From the NCBI GenBank assembly GCA_035411585.1, contig DAONTI010000010.1:1-64000 (forward strand): a stretch of DNA of 64,000 nt. Direction: 5' to 3'. The notes beneath the pieces are model-generated. The model saw only the letters and a list, made by a program, of their open reading frames with translations, searched no databases and was not told where the DNA came from. The position numbers and the translations under genes are program-made. Shown piece after piece: positions 9,083-18,747 of the stretch. Numbering within the stretch: the first letter of the stretch is position 1; each line of letters starts with the position of its first letter. Source of the stretch: MWDV01 sp002070715. GTDB taxonomy: Bacteria > Verrucomicrobiota > Verrucomicrobiia > Limisphaerales > MWDV01.

Positions 9083-9643
9083 TCAGCCGCGCGGGCCGTC
9101 ATCCGCCAGGAAGAAACGCCATTGACAGAACAATCCCGGCGGATGCGCGTCCGGCGGCGCAAACCGGCATTCCACCCGGATCCGGTCGTCAATCACGCGG
9201 GCAAAACTCTCAAACTCCGCCCGGTGCATGTCCTTGCAGGCATACTCGCCCAAGCCGCGTTTCAGCCGCGCTTCCTGACTCGGGCAGGAAGGCACGGTGA
9301 GGATGACTTCATCGGGGCGTTCCTCGATTTCATAACCGATCAAGAGGCTCCAGGGATATAAACGCAAGGCCCGGACAAAGCCCTGCAGCCCCTTCTTCTC
9401 AATCTGGAATCGCGCCACCAGATCTTTCGCCGCCAGACCGCCGGCGCGTCCCCAGACCCGGGTGTTGAGTTCCTCCGCCGTGCTTTGTCCGAAGCGTTCC
9501 GTGGTGTAAATGAACCAAAAGGCATCGGCCACTTTGTAATGCCACAGCAGGAAATCCAAATACTGCCGCAACTCGGCGGCCTCCATCTGCGCCAAAATTT
9601 TTGTGTCCATGTCGGGTGAAGCAGTCTGCTGTTTTCCCGTCAT
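9083..9643 (-). CDS. DUF6125-like conserved protein
   Basis: About 186 aa from the ATG at 9643, which has GGAAAG just upstream; the frame stays open to a TTG at 9685, and ATG 9610 is also possible. Conserved-looking blocks are LRQYLDFLLWHYKVADAFWF, WGRAGGLAAKDLVARF, LYPWSLLIGYEIEERPDEVI, and a Cys-bearing half with VPSCPSQEARLKRGLGEYACKDMH and CRFAPPDAHPPGLFCQW. The pattern agrees with DUF6125 proteins. Three or four Cys in the C-terminal half could bind a metal or a small ligand. No signal peptide or membrane helix is present, so it is probably cytoplasmic. It lies downstream of tRNA-Ser on the same strand. The biochemical role is unknown. Confidence 0.7.
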   Translation of the reverse strand: MTGKQQTASPDMDTKILAQMEAAELRQYLDFLLWHYKVADAFWFIYTTERFGQSTAEELNTRVWGRAGGLAAKDLVARFQIEKKGLQGFVRALRLYPWSLLIGYEIEERPDEVILTVPSCPSQEARLKRGLGEYACKDMHRAEFESFARVIDDRIRVECRFAPPDAHPPGLFCQWRFFLADDGPRG

Positions 9644-9794
9644 CTTCTTTCCGGGCGAGGGAAAGTCCAGCCTGGTCTTATCCAAGATAAATTTTCCATC
9701 CGCTTCTCGCGTCGGGTTGGCGCCGGAACGGGAGAATCACGAAACACCCGGCGTTGTTTTCTTCACAACACCGCACCGGGCGATTGGCCTTGGT

Positions 9795-12700
9795 TTAGCG
9801 CGGTGGCGGGGCGTTGGTCGTTGGGGCTGCCGGGCGGCTCCCGCCGAGGATGGTGCCCAAGCCGCGCAGCAAATTGCCCGCGGGATCGGCGGCCGGAGCA
9901 TTCGTGGCGGGGGCGTTGGTGGTCATCGTGGTTGAACCGACGCCCAACAGGCTGCCGACCGTCCCCAGGATTTTTCCAGGTTTTTCGATGACGGCACCGC
10001 CAATTTGGGTGGCCACCCCCAATCCGGTTCGGGCGGCCAGACCCGCCAACGCCAGTTTATTGATGTCCGCCTTGGGGTCGCCCAGCGTGCCTTTTATCCC
10101 GACAAAATCCGGCAGCGCCACATACACTTGGTTCGTGGGTAAGTTCCCGCCGCCCAGCCCGACGCGCTCTGACAGAGTGCGGTTGAGCGAGACGGTGACG
10201 GGTATCTGCAGCGTGGAATTGGTCAGAATCGGTTGCAGACCGATGCCGCCGGTTGCCCGCGCCTGGAAGGCGGCGCTGCGCACCTCGGCGGTTTGCAATT
10301 CCACCTGACCGTTCCCGGCGCTTCCACGGATTTCCATCACTTCAATGGGCGCTTCCGTGAGTTGATCCGCCCAGCCTCCGCGGGGGCGATCCGCCCCGGT
10401 CAAACGCCCCAGCATGTTGCCAACAATCGCGGTGGGATTGCGGATCAGGTCGGGGATGCCGACGATCACATTGATGATGGTGTTGACGATGGGGTTGCGC
10501 ACCTCGGCGATGGACAGCCCAAGATTGGTGGAGAGCATGCTGAATTGTCCGGTGAGGTTCCGTTGCAAGCCGGCGCCGGTGACGCCCGCTCCTTTGATCT
10601 GCGCTCCCACGGTGGTGACCCCACCGATCTGCCCCCGGCGCTCGGGCACAAAACTGTCCACCAACGGCGCGAGCGGCACTTGGTCCGCTTGGAAACTCAG
10701 GTCGTATTTGAATCCGGGCACCCCGAGGTCAAGGTCGGCGGTGGCGTTGACGGGCGCGCCGTTCAGGGTCAACTGAAACGGCTGAACCTGGACCCGGCCG
10801 CCATTGAGTTTGGCGGTGGTCGTCCAATTGGTGATGGCCACGTCGCGGAGATGAAGCCGGCCGATGGCTGCCTCGAAGGTGAAATTCCGGAAGGGCAGAT
10901 CCCAGGCGTCCGGTTCCTTGGTGGGATCATCCGCGGCGGCCGCCGTGGCCGGTGGTTTATTGGTCGCATCGCCCGCGAATAAATCGTAGTAACGCGTCAG
11001 ATCCAGCGCTTCGGCGATGAGTTTGAGATTGCCGGTAATCGCGTTGCTTTGGGAGAAATCCACAGAACCCGCAAGGTTCAGTTCGTTGGCCGCGCGGTCG
11101 GTGGGGGTCAGGTTGAGTTGGCATTGGCGCACTTGGGCGACCTGTTGGGCGACAGCCGCATCAGTCCGCAGGCGCATTTCCAGCGGAGTTTGAGGCAGTT
11201 TGCCTTGCAGATCTTTCACCATAAGGTTGGTCAGGTGGAAGTCGGCTTTGGCGGTGGCGTCACCGTTGGCGGCCATGGTGGCGGTCACGACGGAATTCAC
11301 TGTGGCGGAAACCAATTGATTATCGCCGAGGGCAGCCGCCAAAAACGGACGCAACGCATTTTGGTTGAAATTCCCCAATTTAACCGTGCCTTCGCCCGCG
11401 TCAGTAGCCAGGTTGTACTGGCCCGTGACTTCGAAATCGCCGCAAGCCTGCGCGCGTTCCGTCAGTTTGCCGACCGTCTTGCGCAGTTGCACCTGGTCGC
11501 CGGTTTTCACCACGTCAAAGTCGGCTTCCCCGCCGAACTCCGCCAACTGCGTCTCCCCGAAGCCACCGGTGAAGCCGGTCAGCACGGCTTTGCCCACAGC
11601 GGTCTGGGTCGTCTCTTTGTGCGTCACTTGAGCGTGAACTTCCAGGTTTCCGGCGGTGACGGTCGCCGCGGGGATCGCGAGCATTTGCACCAAAGCGGGC
11701 AGGACGGCGCGCACGCGGGCATCGGCATTGGCCGTGTTGGCGGCGAGGTCGTAGTTGCCCGTGCCTTCCGCAGTGAGTGTGGGCTGGTTGTTTTGGGCGA
11801 GCTGCACCGTGAATGCATTGAGTTTGAACTGTTTCAATTCGCGCGCCTGTCCTCGCGTTTCCGCCGTGAGTTGCAGGTCGGAAAAACGGTTGGTGTCCAC
11901 CAACACAATCAGATTGCGGGCATCCGTCCGGCCTTCGAATTGCAGGAGTTGCCCGGCTTGTTGCGACAACAGTTTCGCCGTCACGTCCACCTGGCCCGCA
12001 GGGGCGATGTCGCCCACGAACGGTTTCCAATCGGCTAAATCCAATCCGGTGACGGTAAGATTCAACGCGGAATCGCCGACGGCATTGGCGGTTTTACCCC
12101 AGGCGATGGTCATGGGCGCGGTCAGCGCGGCCTGCACCAACGGACGCGCGCCCTGCGTGCCCGCGAGATTCAACGTCTTTACCACCGCCGATTCGCTGGT
12201 GTTGTCCACCGTCACGTCGTATTCGCAATTCAGATCCAGGGTCGGCGTGGTTTGCCCCGCGCGGGTGACTTGAAATTGATTAACGCGCCACTGACCATTG
12301 GCGGCGATCCGGCTGCCGGCCTGGGTCAATTCCACCTGTCCCACCATGCTTGCGGTGGTACCGCCGAAATCCAATCCCGCCGCCGCGCCCGCCAGATTCA
12401 ACAGTTTTCGGTCCACGCCGGTCAGTTGAACCTGGAGTTTGCCTTCCAATTTTTCGGCGTCAAAGGGACCGCTGACGCGCAGTTCGCCCAAGGAATCCGC
12501 CCCCCGGGTGAACCGAATGGCGAGCTGTTGGATCTCCGTGGGCGAGGCTTGGGCGTCGAACTGAACCACTAGCGTCGCAAAATCGGCATAGGCCCCCATT
12601 GCCTTGTCCACCGTGAGAGTGGCCTGGCCATTCAATGCGGTGGGGATGAGGTCGGGAGCGAGGGTGAAAGTGAAATCCCCGCGCACAGCCCCGCTCAACG

Positions 12701-13382
12701 CGTCCGCCGGCGCATCCGTCGTCGCGGTGGAGGCCATGGCCATCACGGCGGCGAGATCCAGTTTGCCGGCCTGCCCGTTTTTCAGGCCGGTGAGGGTGAG
12801 GTTGAGGTTGGCGAGTTCAATCGCGTCGCGTCCCCCGTTTTTGAGATGTTTGGTCCGGCGCACCATACCGTTGTTCACGCGCACGACCTTGATGTCGAGC
12901 GACGGCGGCGCGGTGGGCTGGGCGGGAGACTGGTCCGCGGGCGTTTCCAACGCTTGGAGCAAGGGCTGCACGTTGCTGGTGCCCTCGGGTGTTTCCACCA
13001 CCGTCACCACCGGATTCTCCACCACGATTTCATCCACGGCAATCGTGCCGCCCAGCATCGCCAAGAGACGGAGACGTGCGCTGATCTCGCGCGCGGTGAG
13101 CAAGGAATCGCCGCCTCGAGGAGTCACTTGGAGTCCGCGAAGAGTGGTTTTGCTGAACGGGCGAATCTGGGCCTCGCTAACGGTGATCTCCGCATTCAGC
13201 GCTTTGCCGACGCGCGGCAAAATGACCCCTTTGAAAAAGCCGCCGCTGGTGACCACGAACCACGCCGCAATCAGCGCCACCACCACCAGCACGACCAATG
13301 CGCCCGCAATATACATCAGTTTTCGCCTCCCACCGTCGCCGGGCGGGGTGTGGATTTTCGATTTGGTTTCACTCATAGTCAA
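9795..13382 (-). CDS. AsmA/TamB-like membrane-anchored giant protein
   Basis: 1195 aa. A single N-terminal transmembrane helix (about residues 22-46, IAGALVVLVVVALIAAWFVV) is followed by the AsmA start FFKGVILPRVGKALNAEITVSEAQIRPFSKTTLRGLQV. The rest is a long series of amphipathic beta strands, with an AsmA_2-like part near residues 900-1080 (PLVDSFVPERRGQIGG.TTVGAQIKG). It should span the periplasm from the inner membrane and, by analogy with AsmA/TamB proteins, take part in lipid transport or outer-membrane homeostasis. The C-terminus is Ala/Pro/Asn rich. It is preceded by a divergent methyltransferase gene, with a 165-bp shared upstream region. Confidence 0.85.
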   Translation of the reverse strand: MTMSETKSKIHTPPGDGGRRKLMYIAGALVVLVVVALIAAWFVVTSGGFFKGVILPRVGKALNAEITVSEAQIRPFSKTTLRGLQVTPRGGDSLLTAREISARLRLLAMLGGTIAVDEIVVENPVVTVVETPEGTSNVQPLLQALETPADQSPAQPTAPPSLDIKVVRVNNGMVRRTKHLKNGGRDAIELANLNLTLTGLKNGQAGKLDLAAVMAMASTATTDAPADALSGAVRGDFTFTLAPDLIPTALNGQATLTVDKAMGAYADFATLVVQFDAQASPTEIQQLAIRFTRGADSLGELRVSGPFDAEKLEGKLQVQLTGVDRKLLNLAGAAAGLDFGGTTASMVGQVELTQAGSRIAANGQWRVNQFQVTRAGQTTPTLDLNCEYDVTVDNTSESAVVKTLNLAGTQGARPLVQAALTAPMTIAWGKTANAVGDSALNLTVTGLDLADWKPFVGDIAPAGQVDVTAKLLSQQAGQLLQFEGRTDARNLIVLVDTNRFSDLQLTAETRGQARELKQFKLNAFTVQLAQNNQPTLTAEGTGNYDLAANTANADARVRAVLPALVQMLAIPAATVTAGNLEVHAQVTHKETTQTAVGKAVLTGFTGGFGETQLAEFGGEADFDVVKTGDQVQLRKTVGKLTERAQACGDFEVTGQYNLATDAGEGTVKLGNFNQNALRPFLAAALGDNQLVSATVNSVVTATMAANGDATAKADFHLTNLMVKDLQGKLPQTPLEMRLRTDAAVAQQVAQVRQCQLNLTPTDRAANELNLAGSVDFSQSNAITGNLKLIAEALDLTRYYDLFAGDATNKPPATAAAADDPTKEPDAWDLPFRNFTFEAAIGRLHLRDVAITNWTTTAKLNGGRVQVQPFQLTLNGAPVNATADLDLGVPGFKYDLSFQADQVPLAPLVDSFVPERRGQIGGVTTVGAQIKGAGVTGAGLQRNLTGQFSMLSTNLGLSIAEVRNPIVNTIINVIVGIPDLIRNPTAIVGNMLGRLTGADRPRGGWADQLTEAPIEVMEIRGSAGNGQVELQTAEVRSAAFQARATGGIGLQPILTNSTLQIPVTVSLNRTLSERVGLGGGNLPTNQVYVALPDFVGIKGTLGDPKADINKLALAGLAARTGLGVATQIGGAVIEKPGKILGTVGSLLGVGSTTMTTNAPATNAPAADPAGNLLRGLGTILGGSRPAAPTTNAPPPR

Positions 13383-13547
13383 AAAATTTATGCTGCCGTC
13401 GTCCGCAGAGCCGGCCCATTGAACAGTCCAGCCCGCATTAGACTAGCAATCCGGCAGAGGGATTCAAACTTCAATTCCCTGAAGATGCGGTTCGGAATTG
13501 CCGCCGGCGGGGTTTTGTTCCCACACTGCGCCCGTTGATTGGCGGAT

Positions 13548-15314
13548 ATGCATGACTTATGGCAAACGATTGAGTGCCAAAATCGGCACGCGCTGGCGGG
13601 GGAAACGTCCGCCGGGCGCGGCGCGGTTTTGATCAGCACACGCTCTGAGCCGGGGGCGACGCGAAACGCCGCGCCCCACGCGGAACAACTTTCCGCCGAT
13701 TCCCAGGCGCTGTTACGCGAAGCCGTGCGGGTGCTGCGGTTTGGCGCGTTGCTGTTTATCTATGGCGCGCCGCGGGAATTGGCGTTGTGGGGACGTAGCG
13801 CCGAGCGCTTAGCAACGGCGGACGCGCGCCTGCTGTTCAAATACTGGATCGCCCTCGACCTGGACCCGGCATGCCGGGACGGTTTTCTGCAACCCGCGCA
13901 CCGGGGACTTTTGCTGTTCCAAAAGGTGTCGGCGCACCGCAAAACCCGGCCCCCCTTTCCTCTGCAAGCTGCCGCGGCGCGTGTGCCCCACCAAAGCTGT
14001 GCCGCGTGCGGACGCACCCTGAAAGATTGGGGCGGCAAACGACATTTGATGCATCCGCAAGGCGCGGCGTTGTCGGATGTGTGGCGCGACCTGTCCCCCC
14101 AGCACCTCGCCGACAGCGTTGCTCCCGCCGCCGTGTTGCAACGGTTGGCGGCGTTGACCCCCGACGCCGCGGGACAGCGGCTGCATCTCTTACAAACCGC
14201 CGCCACCTTATCCTCCCGCAGCGTTCCCGAACCGCCAGACTTGGTTTTGACGGCTGACACGGCGGTTCCCGCGCCGCCGTTGCGGTTGCGCAAACTGGAA
14301 CGGAACCGGGTTTATCATGCCGACTGTGTGGCATTCCTCGAACGGGTGGCCCGACTCTATCCCGAGGGGATCTTCGATATGGTTTTTGCCGATCCGCCTT
14401 ACAATCTTGAGAAGAACTACGCCGCCTACGCGGATGACTTGGCGGAACGTCATTATCTCGCTTGGTGCGAGCATTGGCTCGCCGGTATGGCGCGCACCCT
14501 CAAACCGGGCGGCAGTCTGTTTGTATTGAACCTGCCGCGCTGGGCCATGTATCACGCGGCCTTTCTGCACGCGCATCTCACCTTCCGGCACTGGATCGCG
14601 TGGGACGCGCTCTCCGAGCCGCGCGGCCGTCTCATGCCCGCGCATTATGCCCTGTTGTATTACACCAAACCGGGAGGGAAACCGGTGTTCAACTATCGTG
14701 GTGTGGAGCGCGCGATCAAGGAAGGGGACGCAGGGGATGCAGTGGCGCCGCCCGACGCGCCGCAATACTGTCTCCGGGCGGGCTGTCTCCGGGACCGCAA
14801 AGCGCGCGGCGATGATGCCCGCGTCGAGTTGTCGGATGTGTGGTTCGACGTGCATCGGATCAAACACAAACGTGACCGCGACGCCCATCCCTGCCAGTTG
14901 CCGGAGAAACTGATGGAACGCCTCATTCGCCTGACCACCCGGCCTGGCGATTTGGTGTTCGATCCCTTTTGCGGCGCGGGCACCACGGCCATTGCCGCCC
15001 GCAAGCTGGGCCGCGATTTTGTGGTGGTGGATCTCGACGCCGATTATGTCCGGCTCACCCACGAAAAACTCGCGGCGATGGCGCGGGGGCAGGCGGCTTC
15101 AGGGGTGGCGGCGGTCCCGCGGGCGCGGGTGGCGCGTCCGTGCAAGGCGGTTTCCAAACGCGCTGTTGAACTGGCGTTGCAACAGCTCGCCCGCGACCTG
15201 GGGCGCGCGCCCACGGAAGCGGATCTCAGCCCCGAGCTTTTGCGGCAGATCGCGCTCCGCTACCCGTATCCCGGCGCCGCCCTGAAACGCGCCCGGATCG
15301 GGTTGTCTTCGTAA
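13548..15314 (+). CDS. Site-specific DNA methyltransferase with a degenerate N-terminal methyltransferase copy
   Basis: About 588 aa from ATG 13548 (a TTG lies three codons upstream). The active half has motif IV FADPPYNLEKNY (residues near 285-290 of the longer form), then FRHWIAWDAL...LMPAHYALLYYTK, and last motif I FDPFCGAGTTAIAARKLGRDF (near 474-493). This order is that of beta-class amino (N4-cytosine/N6-adenine) methyltransferases. The N-terminal half repeats the middle block as LFKYWIALDL...LQPAHRGLLLFQK and LSDVW but lacks DPPY and FxGxG. A CAAC pair at 154-157 may be half of a zinc site. No restriction enzyme is adjacent, so it is probably an orphan methylase. Confidence 0.85.
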   Translation: MHDLWQTIECQNRHALAGETSAGRGAVLISTRSEPGATRNAAPHAEQLSADSQALLREAVRVLRFGALLFIYGAPRELALWGRSAERLATADARLLFKYWIALDLDPACRDGFLQPAHRGLLLFQKVSAHRKTRPPFPLQAAAARVPHQSCAACGRTLKDWGGKRHLMHPQGAALSDVWRDLSPQHLADSVAPAAVLQRLAALTPDAAGQRLHLLQTAATLSSRSVPEPPDLVLTADTAVPAPPLRLRKLERNRVYHADCVAFLERVARLYPEGIFDMVFADPPYNLEKNYAAYADDLAERHYLAWCEHWLAGMARTLKPGGSLFVLNLPRWAMYHAAFLHAHLTFRHWIAWDALSEPRGRLMPAHYALLYYTKPGGKPVFNYRGVERAIKEGDAGDAVAPPDAPQYCLRAGCLRDRKARGDDARVELSDVWFDVHRIKHKRDRDAHPCQLPEKLMERLIRLTTRPGDLVFDPFCGAGTTAIAARKLGRDFVVVDLDADYVRLTHEKLAAMARGQAASGVAAVPRARVARPCKAVSKRAVELALQQLARDLGRAPTEADLSPELLRQIALRYPYPGAALKRARIGLSS

Positions 15315-15324
15315 GCGGGTTGCC

Positions 15325-16050
15325 GTGCGCGTTTCCATCATCATTCCCGCGTTCAACGAAGAACGCCTCCTGGCCGAAACGCTGCGGCACATCCGCGCCG
15401 CGAGTGTGAGTTTCACCGCGCGCGGCTGGGCGGTGGAATGCATCGTGTGCGACAACAACTCCTCCGATCGCACGGCGGAACTTGCGCGGGCCGGCGGCGC
15501 CCGGGTGGTGTTCGAACCGGTCAACCAAATCGCGCGGGCCCGCAATCGCGGGGCGGCGGCGGCGGACGGAGATTGGCTCGTGTTTGTGGATGCGGATTCG
15601 CGTCCCAGCGCGGCCTTGTTCGCCGACGTGGCCGGGCAGATTCAAAGCGGCCAATGCCTCGCGGGCGGGGTTACGATGCGGATGGATGGCAATCATCGCT
15701 CCGCGCGTATGATCACGCATTTGTGGAATGGCGTGAGCCGTTGGCGGCGATTACTGGCCGGCGCCTTCATTTTTGTCGAGGCGCGCGCGTTTCGTCAGGT
15801 GGGTGGTTTCAGCCATGAATTATTTGTCGGCGAAGAACTGGAACTGAGTCTGCGGTTGCGCAAACTCGCCCGGGCCACGGGACGGAAGATTGTGATCCTG
15901 CACCGGCATCCGTTGCTCACCTCGGCGCGCAAAGTCCAACTCTATTCCTGGCGCGAGCATCTGCGTTTTTTGGCCCGCGTCGCGCTGAATCACCGGGCCA
16001 CCTTCCGCCGCCGGGAGGCCTGTTCTCCGTGGTATGATGGCCGGCGCTGA
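15325..16050 (+). CDS. Family 2 glycosyltransferase (TIGR04283-like, small)
   Basis: 241 aa, GTG start 10 bp after the methyltransferase stop. GT-A fold motifs: VSIIIPAFNEERLLAETL, IVCDNNSSDRTAELARAGGA, NRGAAAADGDWLVFVDADSRPS (DAD metal site) and a C-terminal FRQVGGFSHELFVGEELELSLRL that corresponds to the GGF..E.ED acceptor motif. No clear membrane helix is seen. The gene overlaps the next one by 17 bp. The acceptor is unknown; it may modify a cell-envelope glycan or lipid. Confidence 0.88.
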   Translation: MRVSIIIPAFNEERLLAETLRHIRAASVSFTARGWAVECIVCDNNSSDRTAELARAGGARVVFEPVNQIARARNRGAAAADGDWLVFVDADSRPSAALFADVAGQIQSGQCLAGGVTMRMDGNHRSARMITHLWNGVSRWRRLLAGAFIFVEARAFRQVGGFSHELFVGEELELSLRLRKLARATGRKIVILHRHPLLTSARKVQLYSWREHLRFLARVALNHRATFRRREACSPWYDGRR

Positions 16051-17047
16051 ACATCGGGCGCCGCCGGCGCGTCCAAGCTGCGTGAGAATCCACTTTTTGC
16101 TCGTCATCAGCCTGTTTTGGGGAGGACACGGATTGGCGCAAACCAATGCCATCCCCAACGCGGTTAATGAGCCGGCTGGGTTCAGCGGCTGGCTCGGTGC
16201 GGTGCAGGAGTGGGCAGAGGAAAATCTGGATGAAAATTTGCTCGCGGCGCTGGGGGAGGGGGATCAAACGCGCGTGGAAACGTTTCTCCAACAATTGGGG
16301 ATGGAGTTGGGCGGGGAATACGTGCTTGATTTGGCCGCGTTAAAGGAAGCGGCTCTTGTTATCCTGCCTCTGCTCGAAGCTTACGAGGAGACTCAGCCGT
16401 ATGGAGCGTGGCTGCGGGCGCGGCTGGATTATTTTGAAGCGGCGCAAGCGTTGCAGGCCATTGCGCCCGCGCCCAAGACGCCGCCGGGCAAGACCGTTCC
16501 GCCGCCGCCGAAACCCACGGTCGCCTCCCAACGCAAAGTCTGGACGCAAACCCTGGCCCAACGTCCGTTGCCCCGCGGTGCCGATCGGTTGGTGCCGCAA
16601 CTCAAGGCGATCTTCGCCCGCGAGGGAGTGCCCGGCGAACTGGTGTGGCTGGCCGAGGTGGAATCCGCGTTTGATCGCCGGGCTTTAAGTCCGGCGGGCG
16701 CGGCCGGGTTGTTCCAACTTATGCCGGCCACGGCGAAACGATTTGAACTGCGCCGCTGGCCGTTTGACCAACGATATCAGGTGGCGCCGAGCGCCCGGGC
16801 GGCGGCCCGTTATCTCCGCATCCTGTATGCGCAATTCAAGGACTGGCCGCTGGCCGTGGCCGCCTACAACGCCGGGGAAGGCCGGGTGGGGACGTTGCTG
16901 ACCCAGCACAAGGCGCGGCGCTTTGACACGATTGCGCCGCACCTGCCGGCGGAGACGCAGTTGTATGTGCCCAAAGTCGAGGCCACGCTGCGGCATCGGG
17001 AAGGGGTAAAACTATCCGCGTTGCCGCCTCCCCAGCCCCGGCCGTGA
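16034..17047 (+). CDS. Lytic transglycosylase (SLT domain)
   Basis: 337 aa from ATG 16034. A GTG at 16082 gives a cleaner signal peptide (VRIHFLLVISLFWGGHGLAQ) and may be the true start. The C-terminal 150 residues are an SLT domain: LVPQLKAIFAREGVPGELVWLAEVESAF, with catalytic Glu in EVESAF, then SPAGAAGLFQLMPATAKRFEL and LAVAAYNAGEGRV. Wording is closest to MltD/SLT type enzymes that cleave the MurNAc-GlcNAc bond of peptidoglycan with 1,6-anhydro ring formation. No LysM repeats follow. The middle is a proline-rich linker. It would act in the periplasm. Confidence 0.9.
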   Translation: MMAGAEHRAPPARPSCVRIHFLLVISLFWGGHGLAQTNAIPNAVNEPAGFSGWLGAVQEWAEENLDENLLAALGEGDQTRVETFLQQLGMELGGEYVLDLAALKEAALVILPLLEAYEETQPYGAWLRARLDYFEAAQALQAIAPAPKTPPGKTVPPPPKPTVASQRKVWTQTLAQRPLPRGADRLVPQLKAIFAREGVPGELVWLAEVESAFDRRALSPAGAAGLFQLMPATAKRFELRRWPFDQRYQVAPSARAAARYLRILYAQFKDWPLAVAAYNAGEGRVGTLLTQHKARRFDTIAPHLPAETQLYVPKVEATLRHREGVKLSALPPPQPRP

Positions 17048-17088
17048 GCGTGTCGCCGGGATGCGCTCCCTCCAAACCGGTCGCCCGG

Positions 17089-17514
17089 CTAAGCGTTTGA
17101 ACGGAGGAGGGCGATGGCTTTTTGCGCGTCCTCGGGAGTGTCAAACGCGAGGTGCAGCACGAACTGCGGACCGATGACGGCGCCGGAAAAGCCGCGCAAA
17201 TTGAGGCCGGCTTCCGCGAGCTTGCGGGTGAGGCGCCCGGCGATGCCTCGTTCGTTGGGGCCTTGGACCCGGACCGAATTCAGCCGATTGGTGGCGGCGA
17301 ATCCCAGTTCTCCCGCCGCTTTCATCTCCGTGTCTCCGCGCAACGGCGTGGCAAAGACCACTCCCGTGCCGGGCTGATCCGGTGCGCGGCGGGCGATAAT
17401 GAAGTCCAGATCCGCCCCGGCTTCGGCGAGTTCGGTCAGTAGGTTGGCCAGGACTCCCGGGCGGTCATCCATGCTGGCGATCCAAACGTCTTCGGCTTCA
17501 ACGATGAGGTTCAT
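17089..17514 (-). CDS. Tandem ACT-domain protein
   Basis: 141 aa. It consists of two ACT domains: EDVWIASMDDRPGVLANLLTELAEAGADLDFIIARR (residues about 8-60) and LNSVRVQGPNERGIAGRLTRKLAEAGLNLRGFSGAV (about 78-130). ACT domains bind amino acids and small ligands, and free-standing pairs often act as sensors. No enzymatic domain is attached. It is convergent with the lytic transglycosylase, and there is no operon partner. The ligand is unknown. Confidence 0.8.
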   Translation of the reverse strand: MNLIVEAEDVWIASMDDRPGVLANLLTELAEAGADLDFIIARRAPDQPGTGVVFATPLRGDTEMKAAGELGFAATNRLNSVRVQGPNERGIAGRLTRKLAEAGLNLRGFSGAVIGPQFVLHLAFDTPEDAQKAIALLRSNA

Positions 17515-17973
17515 GGGTATGCTCCTTTGTGGTTTTGATGGTTATTACTTGTTCGTGTGAATACTCCCACGCGTTCACGTCCTACCTTACCACACTTCCC
17601 GTGCAAAGTCGCCTACTTGTCGCGGGGCCATTGATTCTGGTGCCGGGAACGTCCGTTCAGGTGAGGAGCAGCCGGTTTATTTCCGGCCTGCCGGCCTGCG
17701 GCAATGGCTGGATAATTGAAACGGCCGCATCATCGTTGATCTGGAAGGTAGCTTCGCCTCCAGTGAATCAAGTCCGTCGCCGTCGGTCAGGCAAAGCCGT
17801 CGCCAAGAACAAACTGAGAAAACCTCACGACTAAAGCGCGAAGTGTGAATGAACGACGCGCCCGATTTTGCCGATTACCAGAATGGCAGGAATGTCAGCA
17901 CTCTTCCCTTCACGCAGGAAAGGGTTTTCTTCACTACCCGAAATTTTGCCGGCCGGATGGCCCGGATGCCGCG
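17515..17973. other. Intergenic stretch, no gene recognised
   Basis: Upstream region of the ACT gene and downstream region of the export lipoprotein gene. A 101-codon frame at 17529-17834 (+) has no recognisable domain and no ribosome-binding site. No riboswitch-like structure was recognised. Confidence 0.5.
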
Positions 17974-18720
17974 TCAGAAATTGAAGGTTTTCTCCGGCAC
18001 GTAGATGACATCGAAAGGTTTCAAAGGGAACGGAGTCGTATCCTCGCCTCGCAACGCTTTTTTGATGTTCAATTGATAACGGGATTGCCGGCCGTCTTCA
18101 TTGCGCAGGACGGAGACTGCGTCGGGTTTGGCGCGATTGGGAACAAATCCGCCCGCTTCCATGATGGCTTCCAAAGCGGTCAAGGGCCGGTCCAAAGGAA
18201 TCCGCCCGGGCCGCAACACGGCGCCGGACACGTACACGCTGGCCGTGGTGGTGATCAAATTGACGTTCAGTTCGTTGACCCGCAACAAGGGTTGATAGCG
18301 TTGCATCAGGTCCGTCTCCAGCTCGCGCACAGTCAGGCCAGCGGCTTTGACATCGCCGACCAACTGCAGGTTGATGGTGCCATCCAACTGCACCTTGGCG
18401 ACGGTGTTCAAGTTGGTGTCTCCGGCAAAATTGATGCGCAACACGTCGCCTTCATGGATGGGCGCGGTGGCATCGTCGGCGCCCGTCAGTCCCGCGGCGG
18501 GCAGGGCGGCATCTGAATTCGGCCCCTGACAGCCCGTCACCAATCCGCAGGCGATCACCAACAGCAGAGCGCCACCCCACGTTGCCAGCGAAACAAACCG
18601 CCGCTTCCGAGTCGGCCCGGCCAATCCGGAGGGCATGGCGAGTTGAATACGGTTGCCGGCTGCCGGCGCTGGAGCAGTTTGCGACAGATGGATTGAGGAA
18701 TGCGTTGCCATGTTTTTCAT
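17974..18720 (-). CDS. Polysaccharide biosynthesis/export lipoprotein (Wza/Poly_export family)
   Basis: 248 aa. After an unusually long N-terminal tail it has a lipoprotein signal (LLVIACGLVTGC, lipid-modified Cys in the LVTGC box). The Poly_export part reads IHEGDVLRINFAGDTNLNTVAKVQLDGTINLQLVGDVKAAGLTVRELETDL, followed by one SLBB-like segment VNLITTTASVYVSGAVLRPGRIPL...LTALEAIMEAGGF and the terminal FDVIYVPEKTF. It should form an outer-membrane or periplasmic ring for exopolysaccharide export. It lies 27 bp downstream of the outer-membrane barrel gene on the same strand. No Wzc kinase or polymerase is in the window. Confidence 0.9.
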   Translation of the reverse strand: MKNMATHSSIHLSQTAPAPAAGNRIQLAMPSGLAGPTRKRRFVSLATWGGALLLVIACGLVTGCQGPNSDAALPAAGLTGADDATAPIHEGDVLRINFAGDTNLNTVAKVQLDGTINLQLVGDVKAAGLTVRELETDLMQRYQPLLRVNELNVNLITTTASVYVSGAVLRPGRIPLDRPLTALEAIMEAGGFVPNRAKPDAVSVLRNEDGRQSRYQLNIKKALRGEDTTPFPLKPFDVIYVPEKTFNF

Positions 18721-18747
18721 GTCATTCAGGGGATTGAAAGGATTGGG

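Noticed and set aside
11049..12038. 329-codon plus-strand frame
   Set aside because: Shadow of the AsmA-like gene.
17529..17834. 101-codon plus-strand frame
   Set aside because: No ribosome-binding site, domain or neighbour link; likely chance.
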